A stretch of 64,000 nt of DNA. Source: Ruminococcaceae bacterium UBA1730. GTDB lineage: Bacteria; Bacillota; Clostridia; Oscillospirales; Acutalibacteraceae. The stretch spans positions 11,802-75,801 of the forward strand of contig DCII01000017.1 in assembly GCA_002315935.1 (NCBI GenBank). Reading direction: 5' to 3'. A program made the translations under genes and the position numbers. The notes below the pieces were generated by a model. That model saw only the letters and a program-made list of their open reading frames with translations. It searched no databases and was not told where the DNA came from. This document shows, in pieces, positions 43,910-53,200 of this stretch (its first letter is position 1; every line of letters begins with the position of its first letter).

Positions 43910-44557
43910 TTAATAATTCTCTGCGTGAATTTCAAAATATGCCTGCGGATGAGCACATACGGGGCATACCTCCGGAGCTTTTGCTCCGACTACGATATGA
44001 CCGCAGTTGCGGCATTCCCAGACCTTGATTTCGCTCTTTGCGAAGACCTCCTGCATTTCAACATTCTTGAGAAGTGCACGGTATCTTTCTTCATGATGCT
44101 TTTCAATGGCACCTACTGCACGGAATTTAGCGGCAAGCTCAACAAAGCCTTCTGCTTCTGCGGTTACGGCAAAGCCTTCATACATATCGGTCCATTCATA
44201 GTTTTCGCCGTCAGCGGCTGCGGAAAGGTTTTCAGCGGTATTTCCTATTCCGTTAAGCTCCTTGAACCACATCTTTGCGTGTTCCTTTTCGTTATCGGCA
44301 GTCTTGAGAAAAAGAGCGGCAATCTGCTCATAGCCTTCCTTCTTTGCCTTTGAAGCAAAGTAAGTATACTTATTTCTTGCCTGCGATTCGCCTGCGAAAG
44401 CAGCTTCAAGATTCTTTTCAGTCTGTGTTCCTGCATATGGATTAGCCTTGATTTCTTCAAGCTTATCCCCTTTTTGCTTGCACTTAGGGCAAACAGGTTC
44501 TTCGCCGTCTGCAACTGTGAATACATAGCCGCAAACCTTGCACTTATAAGTTTTCAT
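43910..44557 (-). CDS. Rubrerythrin with rubredoxin domains at both ends
   Basis: 215 residues. An N-terminal rubredoxin-like knuckle pair ([19 protein letters not shown]), a diiron four-helix domain ([60 protein letters not shown]) and a C-terminal rubredoxin ([20 protein letters not shown] then PVC). It reduces hydrogen peroxide in the cytoplasm of anaerobes. Usual rubrerythrins have one rubredoxin domain, either C-terminal or N-terminal; here both are present. Single gene between two glycosidase genes. Confidence 0.94.
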   Translation of the reverse strand: MKTYKCKVCGYVFTVADGEEPVCPKCKQKGDKLEEIKANPYAGTQTEKNLEAAFAGESQARNKYTYFASKAKKEGYEQIAALFLKTADNEKEHAKMWFKELNGIGNTAENLSAAADGENYEWTDMYEGFAVTAEAEGFVELAAKFRAVGAIEKHHEERYRALLKNVEMQEVFAKSEIKVWECRNCGHIVVGAKAPEVCPVCAHPQAYFEIHAENY

Positions 44558-44614
44558 AGTAAATTACCTCTTTCATATATATTTCGGAACATTTTGCTGT
44601 TCTGATTTTATTAT

Positions 44615-46606
44615 TTATTCTGCAATTCCAACCGTTTCGCCGGCGGAAGTCTGAACGGAAATTTTCTTTCCAGTAAACGGATTAATGTATGTCAGGTTGC
44701 TTCCCTTTTCGGAATATACCGTAATTTTACCTATTTTACCGTTTTTAATTGAAGAAGACACAAGGAAAGCACCTTCCGCTCGAAGATTATTATATTCACA
44801 GTCTATTGATTTATCCCAAACAGGGAAAAATCTGAGAACTCCGTGATTGCTCTGCAACGCCATTTCATTGATTACATTCGGAATAAGCGAGCAATTTTCG
44901 AGGCATCCGCCGAACCGTTTGAAAAGCATATTCGGAAGAAGAAATTTATCAATGTTAAGCTTAAGCTTTTCTATTATGAATTCGGCAGGAAAGCCAACTC
45001 TTATTGCGGCAGGAAAAAGCGAATTTGTTCCGTTATCGTCTTCCCATCTGTAGGTTGAATTGATTGAATTTTTTGCAATTTCAATCATTTTCTTATCGGA
45101 ATTCAGGTCAACACAGCCGCACGGATAGATATGCTGAAGACCGACTGTATTATCGGGATGCCACCTCTGACCCTTTTCCGTATATCTGAAAACTCTTTTG
45201 AATTTTCTTACACAGGTCGGGAACGGAGCAAGGTCATCAAGAAGCTTCTGCCATTCCTTCTGTTTATCCTCGTCAATTTCAAGAGCCTTCGCCATGTCAA
45301 TTGCCGATTCCAATCCCAAACGCAAAAGACCGAGAGTGACAACATTATTTTTATCATTTATAACCTTACGATATTTGAAATCAGAATAATCATTTCTGTA
45401 CATCGGCACTTCATGAGCTGAATCCTTTTCGACATTGAATATTCCATTTTCATAGTATCCGAAATCCTCATAGAATTCAAGACACTTTTTCAGATATGAA
45501 TAAGCATGATTACGGGCATATTCAATATCTCTTGTTGATTTCCATCTGAAAATCATTATATCCGCAGGATGGAGTGCATTGCTTTTCTGCCCGAGAAAAA
45601 GACGAAGAAAAGGATTATATGCCTTTGACTGATATTCCGAAATAAAACCGAGTGGCTGAATTCCGACAGGAAAAATTATTCCTCGGCATCCGAAAACCTT
45701 TGCATATTTCTCCCCTGTTTCAACAAATTCTTCAAGCGGAGTATGGTAACAATCAGTCAGCTCAACATGATTTGAACTGCAAGCCGAATAGAAAGGTGCC
45801 TGATAGTTATAATTAAGGTGATAATCGCTTTTCCAGTTAGGTCTTTCTATGGTGATAAAATTACCGAATAAGCCCGGAGCAAAACGCTTATTGCCGGTGC
45901 AGACTGCAAGAAGATAGAGCGACTGATACCATCCGTTTTCAAGAGCTTCCTCGGAAAGCTTAACCGAGGACTTTGACCAGAATTTCCGCCACTCCTTCGA
46001 ATGAAGCTTTTGGAGTTTATCAATATCCGCCGATTTTATTCTTTCAACCGCATCCTCAAGCGGATTTTCAGTATCATGATTTGTTGAAACGGTTATAAGA
46101 TATTTTTCCTCCGAAGCTTTTTTGAATGCCGCATATGCTTCTGTTTTGGGGAATTTTTCTTTTTTGCCCAATTTGCGGAAGATATATTCAACAGAATTAT
46201 GAGTTGACCTTCCCGCTTCTCCGTCATAATCGCCTTCAACGCATTTCAGAACGGGATTTATTCCGTTACCTTCGATAAGAATTGTATTTTCGGATTTGAA
46301 AACGACAATTCTGAATTCCGTTTCTTTAAATCTGCATCTGATGCAGGCTTCATCGGCATCCTGCTCAACATAGTAATCATCATAGCAGGGAATATCTATA
46401 TCAATGCTTCCGAGCGGTCTTATTCCTCCGACTGAGTGCATTTCATCAATCATCCATAAATCGCATTTGGCTATATAAATTCTCATTCCGTTTTCGGAAT
46501 TTCCGAGAATGACCGCCAAATCTCCGTTGCCTGCAATTGCACCATCGGGAATGCTGTTTTTTCCGCTTAATTCGGGTTTTTGAGTTATAATCGCAATATG
46601 CTTCAT
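44615..46606 (-). CDS. Glycoside hydrolase family 95-like protein
   Basis: 663 residues, no signal peptide. An N-terminal beta domain (IPDGAIAGNGDLAVILGNSE, AKCDLWMIDEM), a helical (alpha/alpha)6 region, and a C-terminal part with LENCSLIPNVINEMALQSNH then GVLRFFPVWDK and NLRAEGAFLVSSSIKNGKIG. This order and the C-terminal pattern resemble GH95 fucosidases/galactosidases (EMLLQS, LP.LP, LRARGGF), but the match is distant, and the NYNYQAPFYSACSSNHVELT segment replaces the usual catalytic stretch. The substrate is therefore open. It is divergent from the GH99-like gene, with back-to-back promoters. Confidence 0.72.
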   Translation of the reverse strand: MKHIAIITQKPELSGKNSIPDGAIAGNGDLAVILGNSENGMRIYIAKCDLWMIDEMHSVGGIRPLGSIDIDIPCYDDYYVEQDADEACIRCRFKETEFRIVVFKSENTILIEGNGINPVLKCVEGDYDGEAGRSTHNSVEYIFRKLGKKEKFPKTEAYAAFKKASEEKYLITVSTNHDTENPLEDAVERIKSADIDKLQKLHSKEWRKFWSKSSVKLSEEALENGWYQSLYLLAVCTGNKRFAPGLFGNFITIERPNWKSDYHLNYNYQAPFYSACSSNHVELTDCYHTPLEEFVETGEKYAKVFGCRGIIFPVGIQPLGFISEYQSKAYNPFLRLFLGQKSNALHPADIMIFRWKSTRDIEYARNHAYSYLKKCLEFYEDFGYYENGIFNVEKDSAHEVPMYRNDYSDFKYRKVINDKNNVVTLGLLRLGLESAIDMAKALEIDEDKQKEWQKLLDDLAPFPTCVRKFKRVFRYTEKGQRWHPDNTVGLQHIYPCGCVDLNSDKKMIEIAKNSINSTYRWEDDNGTNSLFPAAIRVGFPAEFIIEKLKLNIDKFLLPNMLFKRFGGCLENCSLIPNVINEMALQSNHGVLRFFPVWDKSIDCEYNNLRAEGAFLVSSSIKNGKIGKITVYSEKGSNLTYINPFTGKKISVQTSAGETVGIAE

Positions 46607-46637
46607 TAAATCACATCAATTCAACTTTAATATAATG

Positions 46638-46665
46638 ATTATATCACACTAAAAATTATTATCAA
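46638..46665 (-). promoter_or_regulatory. Promoter of the GH95-like gene
   Basis: -35 TTGATA (46665-46660), 16-base spacer, -10 TATAAT (46643-46638) preceded by TGTGA. Confidence 0.72.
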
Positions 46666-46667
46666 TC

Positions 46668-46696
46668 TTGTTTTGGAAAAATCTTTATGATATAAT
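46668..46696 (+). promoter_or_regulatory. Promoter of the GH99-like/propeller operon
   Basis: -35 TTGTTT (46668-46673), 17-base spacer, -10 TATAAT (46691-46696). Its -35 is only two bases from that of the divergent promoter. Confidence 0.7.
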
Positions 46697-46723
46697 GTTA
46701 AAAAATTCAAGGAGCGGATAAAA

Positions 46724-47842
46724 ATGTCTGAATACGATATAGCGGCAATAATCTGGCCCTCTTACACGGGTGATGAAATAAGAAGCAGAATTTTCTGGCC
46801 GGAGGGATACGGCGAATGGGAATCAGTTAAAAGAATGACAAACAAAGGCTATGAGGGTTGCAGATGGCCGAGAAAACCTTTGTGGGGTTATGTCAACGAA
46901 GCAGACCCCGATGTTATGGAGATGCAGATAAATGCGGCAATCCGTCACGGTGTAAATACATTTATATATGACTGGTATTGGTTTGACAACAGACCCTTCC
47001 TCGAAAACTGCCTTAATGACGGTTTTCTCAAAGCACCTAACAACACTAAAATGAAATTCTATCTTATGTGGGCAAACCATGATGCAACTCACCTTTGGGA
47101 TATAAGAAATTCACATCTTGATAATGTTATCTGGAAGGGTTCCGTAACAGAAAAGATTTTTGATGAAATCTGCGACAGAACAATCGAAAAATATTTCAGC
47201 AAAAAAAATTATTATTGCATTGACGGATGCCCTGTTTACATGATTTTTGACCTTCAGAATTTTGTCGAAAGCTTTAATTCAGTTGAAAAATGCAGAGAAG
47301 GAGTCAAGCGTTTCAGAGAAAAAACAATCAAAGCAGGCTTCAAGGGTCTTAATTTCCAGCTTGCATATTTCAGCGACTATAAATCAAGATTTAAAAAAGA
47401 AGGTTCTGATGAATATTATTCCATGAAGGAGCTGATGGAAGCGGTTGGATTTGACAGCTTCACAAACTATAACTGGGCGTGCGTCAACATAAATGTTGAC
47501 ACAGATTACGAAGAAGTAACCGATTCATACATGAAAAGATGTGAAGAATTCAGCAAATTTTCATCGGATTTCTACCCCAACATAACCATAGGATGGGATA
47601 ACAACATCCGTTTCAAGGAATTCATTAAGGGAGTTATGAAGAATAACACTCCCGAAAACTTTGAAAAAGCCTGCATAAAAATCAAGGAATATACAGATAA
47701 AGCTCTGCAAGACGGCAAAATGAAGGCTCCTCTCATAACGATAAACAGCTGGAACGAATGGACTGAAACAAGCTATCTTGAGCCTGATGATTTATACGGC
47801 TACGGCTATCTTGACGCAATAAAAAGAGTATTCGGCGAATAA
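46724..47842 (+). CDS. GH99-like (WbsX family) protein
   Basis: 372 residues, cytoplasmic. Pattern of the WbsX/GH99-like family: IAAIIWPSYTGDE, NAAIRHGVNTFIYDWYWFDN, FYLMWANHD and the C-terminal ITINSWNEWTETSYLEPDDL. GH99 enzymes are endo-alpha-mannosidases or mannanases, while WbsX members occur in polysaccharide gene sets, so either breakdown or a linked role is possible. AAGGAGCGG precedes the ATG. The second propeller/toroid gene starts 10 bases after its stop, so they are cotranscribed. Confidence 0.85.
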   Translation: MSEYDIAAIIWPSYTGDEIRSRIFWPEGYGEWESVKRMTNKGYEGCRWPRKPLWGYVNEADPDVMEMQINAAIRHGVNTFIYDWYWFDNRPFLENCLNDGFLKAPNNTKMKFYLMWANHDATHLWDIRNSHLDNVIWKGSVTEKIFDEICDRTIEKYFSKKNYYCIDGCPVYMIFDLQNFVESFNSVEKCREGVKRFREKTIKAGFKGLNFQLAYFSDYKSRFKKEGSDEYYSMKELMEAVGFDSFTNYNWACVNINVDTDYEEVTDSYMKRCEEFSKFSSDFYPNITIGWDNNIRFKEFIKGVMKNNTPENFEKACIKIKEYTDKALQDGKMKAPLITINSWNEWTETSYLEPDDLYGYGYLDAIKRVFGE

Positions 47843-47852
47843 GGAGTAAAAT

Positions 47853-50066
47853 ATGTCAGCAAGAAAAATCACTTATAAAATCGGAAGCTTTGAGCAGAAA
47901 ACGAGAAAGGTTTTCACAACGGCAGACGGTCTGAAATCAGACAATATCACTTCAATGTGCTTCAGCAAGGACGGAACCTTGTTTGTTGCAACAGATAAGG
48001 GACTTTCTTATCTCAAGGACGGAAAATTCAATGAATTTGAAACAGGAATAAAAAATGCTTCCGTATCGTTCGTTTCCTTCTGCGAAAAAACTCTCTACGC
48101 AGGAGTCGGCGACAGGTTAATTGCATTCAACGGCAAAAAGAAGATTCTCAACGAGAAATTTTCATCCCCGGTTGTTGATGTTAAAATTGACGGAGACGGA
48201 AACACATTTATTCTTACTAAAACGGTTTTTTATAAAAAAAATGCAGGTGAAGAAGCTTACAGCATTAAAATGGGTGTTCCCGGTTGCGGAAGCTGCATGA
48301 CAATTTTCAGAAACAACCGTGTTTATATCGGAACGAAAAACAACGGAATTCACGCTCTTGTAGGCAAGCGTTGGCATTGGTCAAGCCTTGATGCGGATTC
48401 AACAAATCTTCTTTCAGACAATATCAACTGCCTTTATTCCGACCCCGCCGGTAACCTGTGGATAGGAACAGACAAGGGTGTCTGCGTTTATGACGACAAC
48501 AGCTACTGGCTTGACCACGGCAAGATTGAAAACCTTCCCGATGCGGAAATAACCGGCATTGCGGTTGCCGATAACGGAGATAAATATTTTTCAACCGGCA
48601 CTGGTCTTATCCATATGCACAACGGCAATCTTTCATATTACGGATATAAGAGATGGCTGCCGAGCCCGAACGCTACCGGCGTTGCAGTTTCGAATGACGG
48701 CACAATCTGCGTTTCAACCGACAAAGGTCTGAGCCTTATTGAAACAAAAATGATGACCCTCGAAGAAAAAGCAAAATACCTTCGTGAAATAACTGAAACA
48801 TATAATGTCAGAAAAGACGGCTATGTTCTTGACAGAGAGCTTGACAATGAGGGAGTTGTTTCTCTTGACGAGGGATTTATTCCGAACACCGACAATGACG
48901 GACACAGAACGGGCAACTATCTCGCCGACCTCGCTCTTGAATACGGCTGCACAAAGGATAAGGAAGCAAAGAAAAGAGCAAGAAGAAGTCTTCTTGCGAT
49001 GATAAAGCTGACTGAAATCACGGGAATTGACGGCTTTGTTGCAAGAGCGGTCAGATACCCTGATGAAAGAGAATACGGCACGGGAGTTCGCCACGAATGG
49101 CACTTCACCAAGGATGAAAACGGAAACGACATTGAATGGCTCGGCGAAACCTCCTCTGATGAAATAGTCGGTCATTTCTTCGGCTATGCTTATTATTATG
49201 ACCTTGTTGCCGATGAAAAGGATAAGGAGCTTATCAGAAAAACCGTTTCAAAGATTCTTGACCATATTCTTGACCACAATTTCAGACTTGTTGACACAGA
49301 TGGAATTCCCACAACCTGGGCAAACTGGAATCCCGAGCTTCTCAATAACGATAATAAATGGGCGGAGGAAAAGGGAACTAATTCGCTTCAGATGCTCACC
49401 TATCTTACCTGCGGCTATCATATGACGAAGAACGAAAGATACAAAGAAGCTTATGATATGCTCGCAACGGATAAGCATTTTGTTATGAACCTGATGAAAT
49501 ACAGAATTCCCGACGGACACCTTTGCCACATTGACGATAATCATGATTTTCTTATGATTTCTCTTCTGATGAAATATACGGATGACCCTGCTCTGAAATC
49601 AATCTACGCAATGGGACTTACCAACCATTGGAATGATGCCAAGGCAGAAAAGAATTCAATGTATAACTTCATCTACGGTGCAATGACGGGAGAATTCTTC
49701 AACGCAGATGACTGCATTGACGAGCTGACCGATTACCCGATGGATTTAGTCTGCTGGTCACTTTATAACAGCCACAGAACGGACCTTGAATGGAACATGA
49801 CGCCGTGTGAAATGGGAATGGAGCCTCAGCTTGAAACGCCGCTTTCAGCTCACGAAAGAAGAATTGTCACAAATGACCTCAACAGATTCATCTGCGACAG
49901 CGGAGCAGAGGATGTTGCAAAGCCGATATTCCGAAAGAGCGATGACCCGACTGCTTTTAACGTTCTTCCGCCGACAGGAAACGACAAGGGAATGCTTCTT
50001 CGTACCTGCAACAATTTCACTCTCCCCTATTGGTACGGCAGATATTACGGATTAATTGAAGATTAA
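47853..50066 (+). CDS. Propeller plus (alpha/alpha)-toroid protein of unknown function, copy 2
   Basis: 737 residues, no signal peptide, same layout as the protein at 17473. Propeller blades in 1-300 (DGTLFVATDKGLSYLKDGK, GNLWIGTDKGVCVYDDNSYW, DGTICVSTDKGLSLIE), then a helical toroid with TDNDGHRTGNYLADLALEYG, GETSSDEIVGHFFGYAYYYD, DGIPTTWANWNPELLN, NSLQMLTYLTCGYHMTKNER, HIDDNHDFL and MYNFIYGAMTGE. Both copies end in a similar LPYWxGRYxGLI. Cotranscription with the GH99-like gene points to carbohydrate work. I cannot name a family or reaction. The conserved acidic pairs (ND, SDE, DD) could be catalytic. Confidence 0.77.
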   Translation: MSARKITYKIGSFEQKTRKVFTTADGLKSDNITSMCFSKDGTLFVATDKGLSYLKDGKFNEFETGIKNASVSFVSFCEKTLYAGVGDRLIAFNGKKKILNEKFSSPVVDVKIDGDGNTFILTKTVFYKKNAGEEAYSIKMGVPGCGSCMTIFRNNRVYIGTKNNGIHALVGKRWHWSSLDADSTNLLSDNINCLYSDPAGNLWIGTDKGVCVYDDNSYWLDHGKIENLPDAEITGIAVADNGDKYFSTGTGLIHMHNGNLSYYGYKRWLPSPNATGVAVSNDGTICVSTDKGLSLIETKMMTLEEKAKYLREITETYNVRKDGYVLDRELDNEGVVSLDEGFIPNTDNDGHRTGNYLADLALEYGCTKDKEAKKRARRSLLAMIKLTEITGIDGFVARAVRYPDEREYGTGVRHEWHFTKDENGNDIEWLGETSSDEIVGHFFGYAYYYDLVADEKDKELIRKTVSKILDHILDHNFRLVDTDGIPTTWANWNPELLNNDNKWAEEKGTNSLQMLTYLTCGYHMTKNERYKEAYDMLATDKHFVMNLMKYRIPDGHLCHIDDNHDFLMISLLMKYTDDPALKSIYAMGLTNHWNDAKAEKNSMYNFIYGAMTGEFFNADDCIDELTDYPMDLVCWSLYNSHRTDLEWNMTPCEMGMEPQLETPLSAHERRIVTNDLNRFICDSGAEDVAKPIFRKSDDPTAFNVLPPTGNDKGMLLRTCNNFTLPYWYGRYYGLIED

Positions 50067-50071
50067 GTCAC

Positions 50072-50110
50072 AAAACGGGCTACGCTGAATGCGAAAGCCC
50101 GTTTTCTTAA
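50072..50110 (+). terminator. Terminator after propeller/toroid copy 2
   Basis: AAAACGGGCT (50072-50081) and AGCCCGTTTT (50096-50105) flank a 14-base loop, with TTTTCTTAAG after it. Confidence 0.8.
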
Positions 50111-50274
50111 GAAAATGCTGAATAAATGCGTCATCGCATCTTTTCGGCCTGTTTTGGCGTGAAATGCGTTGCAAAACCTTGAAATACACAAAGTATATCT
50201 GCTGTTTTGTGCTTTTTTCACGCCGAAAACATAATTGAAAATCTTGCTTGCCGATTTAATCAGTGTTTCCTTAG
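50106..50274. repeat. Miniature inverted-repeat element, about 169 bp, full copy
   Basis: Ends are imperfect inverted repeats: CTTAAGAAAATGCTGAATAA on the left and, read on the minus strand, CTAAGGAAACACTGATTAAA from the right. Inside, GGCGTGAA (50156-) mirrors TTCACGCC (about 50218-), and the centre holds AAATACACAAAGTATATCT, nearly palindromic. No coding capacity. The right end overlaps the stop codon of the Cys-repeat gene. Related pieces lie at 59187, 25774 and possibly 10172. Confidence 0.75.
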
Positions 50275-53200
50275 AAAAGAAATCCGAAAATAACATCGAA
50301 AATCTTTGCGAAAATATAAGCAATCTTTTCAAGGAAGGTAAGCTTGTATGTTTCGTTCTTAACCTGTCCGCAATTCTGACATACGCTTGTCTTAACACCG
50401 TTTGTGAAGACTCCGGCTTCCTTGGTAACCTTAGCCTCGCTCCAATTATGACCTGTTGCCTCAAGAACATTCTGCTGTTCAAAAACAGTGTTGCAATATG
50501 CACAATGTGAGCCTTCTGAAAGTCCTGCTTCTTCGCAGGTCGGAGCAACTGCTTCATCAATAACGGTTCTGTGGTTCGTTGCAGGAATAACCTGCTGAGC
50601 TGAAAGAATCTTCTTACATACCGAGCAATGTGTACCTGCTGTCAGACCTGATGTTGTGCAGGTTGCAACTACTGCGGAATCCTCAACAACGATATGGTTC
50701 TTAACGGGAATGATTTCCTGTTCGATTTCAACATATCCGCATCTGTCGCAATGCTTGCCTTCGGTAAGACCTGTTGTTTCGCAGGAGGAAGCCTTCTCGG
50801 CATCAATCATCCAAAGATGTCCGAGAGCACTACCGTTTGCACCGACATTTGTCTTCTTTTCGTTGCCGCACTTCTTGCATATCTGCTGAGTATATGAATC
50901 AAACAGGCAGGTTGCGGCGATTTCCTTTGAATCTGTTCCGTAGTTATGACCTTCGTGAGGAACAACGGTATCTTTATATTCGTATTTACATACCGAGCAG
51001 GTATGAATTGAATAGCCGTCTGTTGTGCAGGTTGCTTCAACAACCTTGTTAACAAGCTTGTGTCCGAGTCTGTCAACCTCATCACTCTTGTAGCCACTGC
51101 CGCAGACCTTGCAGGTGTGCTGAACATAGCCGTCCTCGGTGCAGGTCGGAGCAATTGTTTCAAGCAGATAGTTATGAGCCTTGAGTATTACAGGTTCATA
51201 TGAATTCTTATCAACACTTCCGCAGTTTGAGCAAATCTTAGCCTGAAGACCTGTCTTCGTGCAGGTGGAATCCTTGATTATCTGTGTTTCCCACTTGTGT
51301 CCGATTGAAGGAAGATAGTTATAAGTCTTGCAGTATGTGCAGTATTCGCACGACTGCTCAGTATAACCCTGCTCTGTGCAGGTGGGAGCATAAACTGTAA
51401 CTATGTAGCCATGAGTTCCCTTAGCAACCTTTGTTGCATTGATTTCCAGGCAGATGGGACACTGCTTAACGAGTGTTCCGCCGACATTACAGTCAACATC
51501 GGTTATAATTTTATGCTTTTCCGTGTCAACGGGGTCCTTCTCTGTGTCGGGTACGGGAGCGTAAACCGGGTTACCTGTCTTTTTGTCCTTGACGATTTCG
51601 CCATCCTTGTCTCTGACGAGAACATAACGGAGAACGGGATAATATACGCCGCCGACCTCTGTAACGGTTGTATAAACCGATTCGCCTGCAACGATTTCTT
51701 CATAATAGCTTGCAACCTGATATGAATGACCGTTTGCTGCGATAACCTCCTGATCGAGGGTCATGTGCTTGATGAGCTTAATGTCATCCTCTGTTGCGTG
51801 GCTGACTGCTTCCTTAATCCATTCATCGCCGATAGCCTTGAATGCGGCATTGATATAAGAATTGATTGATTTTACGGTGTTATCAACACTTGCATCCTTA
51901 ACGATACCTGCGGTTTCGCCTTTGCCTTCAACTGCAGCCTTGATTATGTCATAGGCAAGTGTCTTGTCCGCTTCAGTCGGCCATACAATACTCTTTGTCT
52001 TGAAGTTTGCATCAAACAAAGCTTCTATTTCCGCTGCATCGGGATTCTTGAGCTGATAATAGCTGTTAAGAATTGAATCATTAATCTTTTCAACAAGAGC
52101 TTCATCAACTGTTGTCAGAATAGTCTTTGTAACGGTCTCGTCGCTTGCCTTGTCAATGGCGGCGGTAACTGCCTTGCCTGTTTCTGTTCCCGAATCCGAA
52201 TGATACGGGCAGGTGGGAACAGTACACTTCTTGACCTTGAGACCTGTCTCCGTGCAAGTAGGCTCAATAACGGTTACCCATCTTGAAGCGGTGTGGCTGT
52301 TGGGAAGCTTGTCAATCTTGCGTGTAATATTCTGGCCGTCTTCATCCGTTACATCCTTGCCGCAGAAATTACACTTGAAATACATATAACCGTCGTTAAC
52401 GCAGGTAGGCTCCTGAGCAACATACCATTTGCCTTCTCTCAATTCTTCCGAATGAAGAGTTTCAACCTCTGCGGTTTCCTTGACATCGTTACATCTTGAG
52501 CATCTAAGCTCCTTGATTCCCTTTGCCGTGCAGGTGGGATCCTTTGTTATTACCCATACCGAATAATCGTGATTGAGAGCGGGATCCTTAACATACTCGC
52601 AGATTTCCTTACATCTTGAGCAACGGTAGCCGTGTCCGCCGGACTCGGTGCAGGTTGCAGGATTGTTGAACGGAATTGTTGCATCATGGTCAAGAGGATC
52701 TGTATAATCCTTGACTACATTATATCTACAATATTTACAAGTAACAGTTGTGTAACCTTTCTGTGTGCAGGTCGGGTCAGTAACTTGATAAAGGTAGCTG
52801 TGGTCTGTGATTTCCTTCTGTTCAGTATAATCGCAATACTTACAGGTATATTTAACCTTACCGGATTTGGAGCAATCCTCAATCTTGTTCTCCTCAAGAA
52901 GCTCAAGCTCATGCAAGCCTGTTGCAACTATTTCAGCTGTGTCATCTGCCTTCCATGCTCCGCAGATTATGCACTGATAAGCTTTAACGCCTTTATCCTT
53001 ACAGGTAGGTTCAATCTGAACAAGACGGTCTGATGACCATATATGCTTTGTGTTATCGTTCAGAGTTGCCGAACCGAGCTTGATAAGCGAATGGCAGACC
53101 TTACAATATGTGTCACCTGAATAACCGTTGTTTTTGCAATCGGGAGCAACGGAGTTCTTGACTTCGCCCGTTGAATGAGTATGAGTAACTATACGGATGC

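Noticed and set aside
52632..53033. Plus-strand open frame with hydrophobic and Cys-rich stretches opposite the Cys-repeat gene
   Set aside because: It is the complement of the repeat units; no ribosome-binding site or promoter, and the minus-strand gene has signal peptide and regular repeats.
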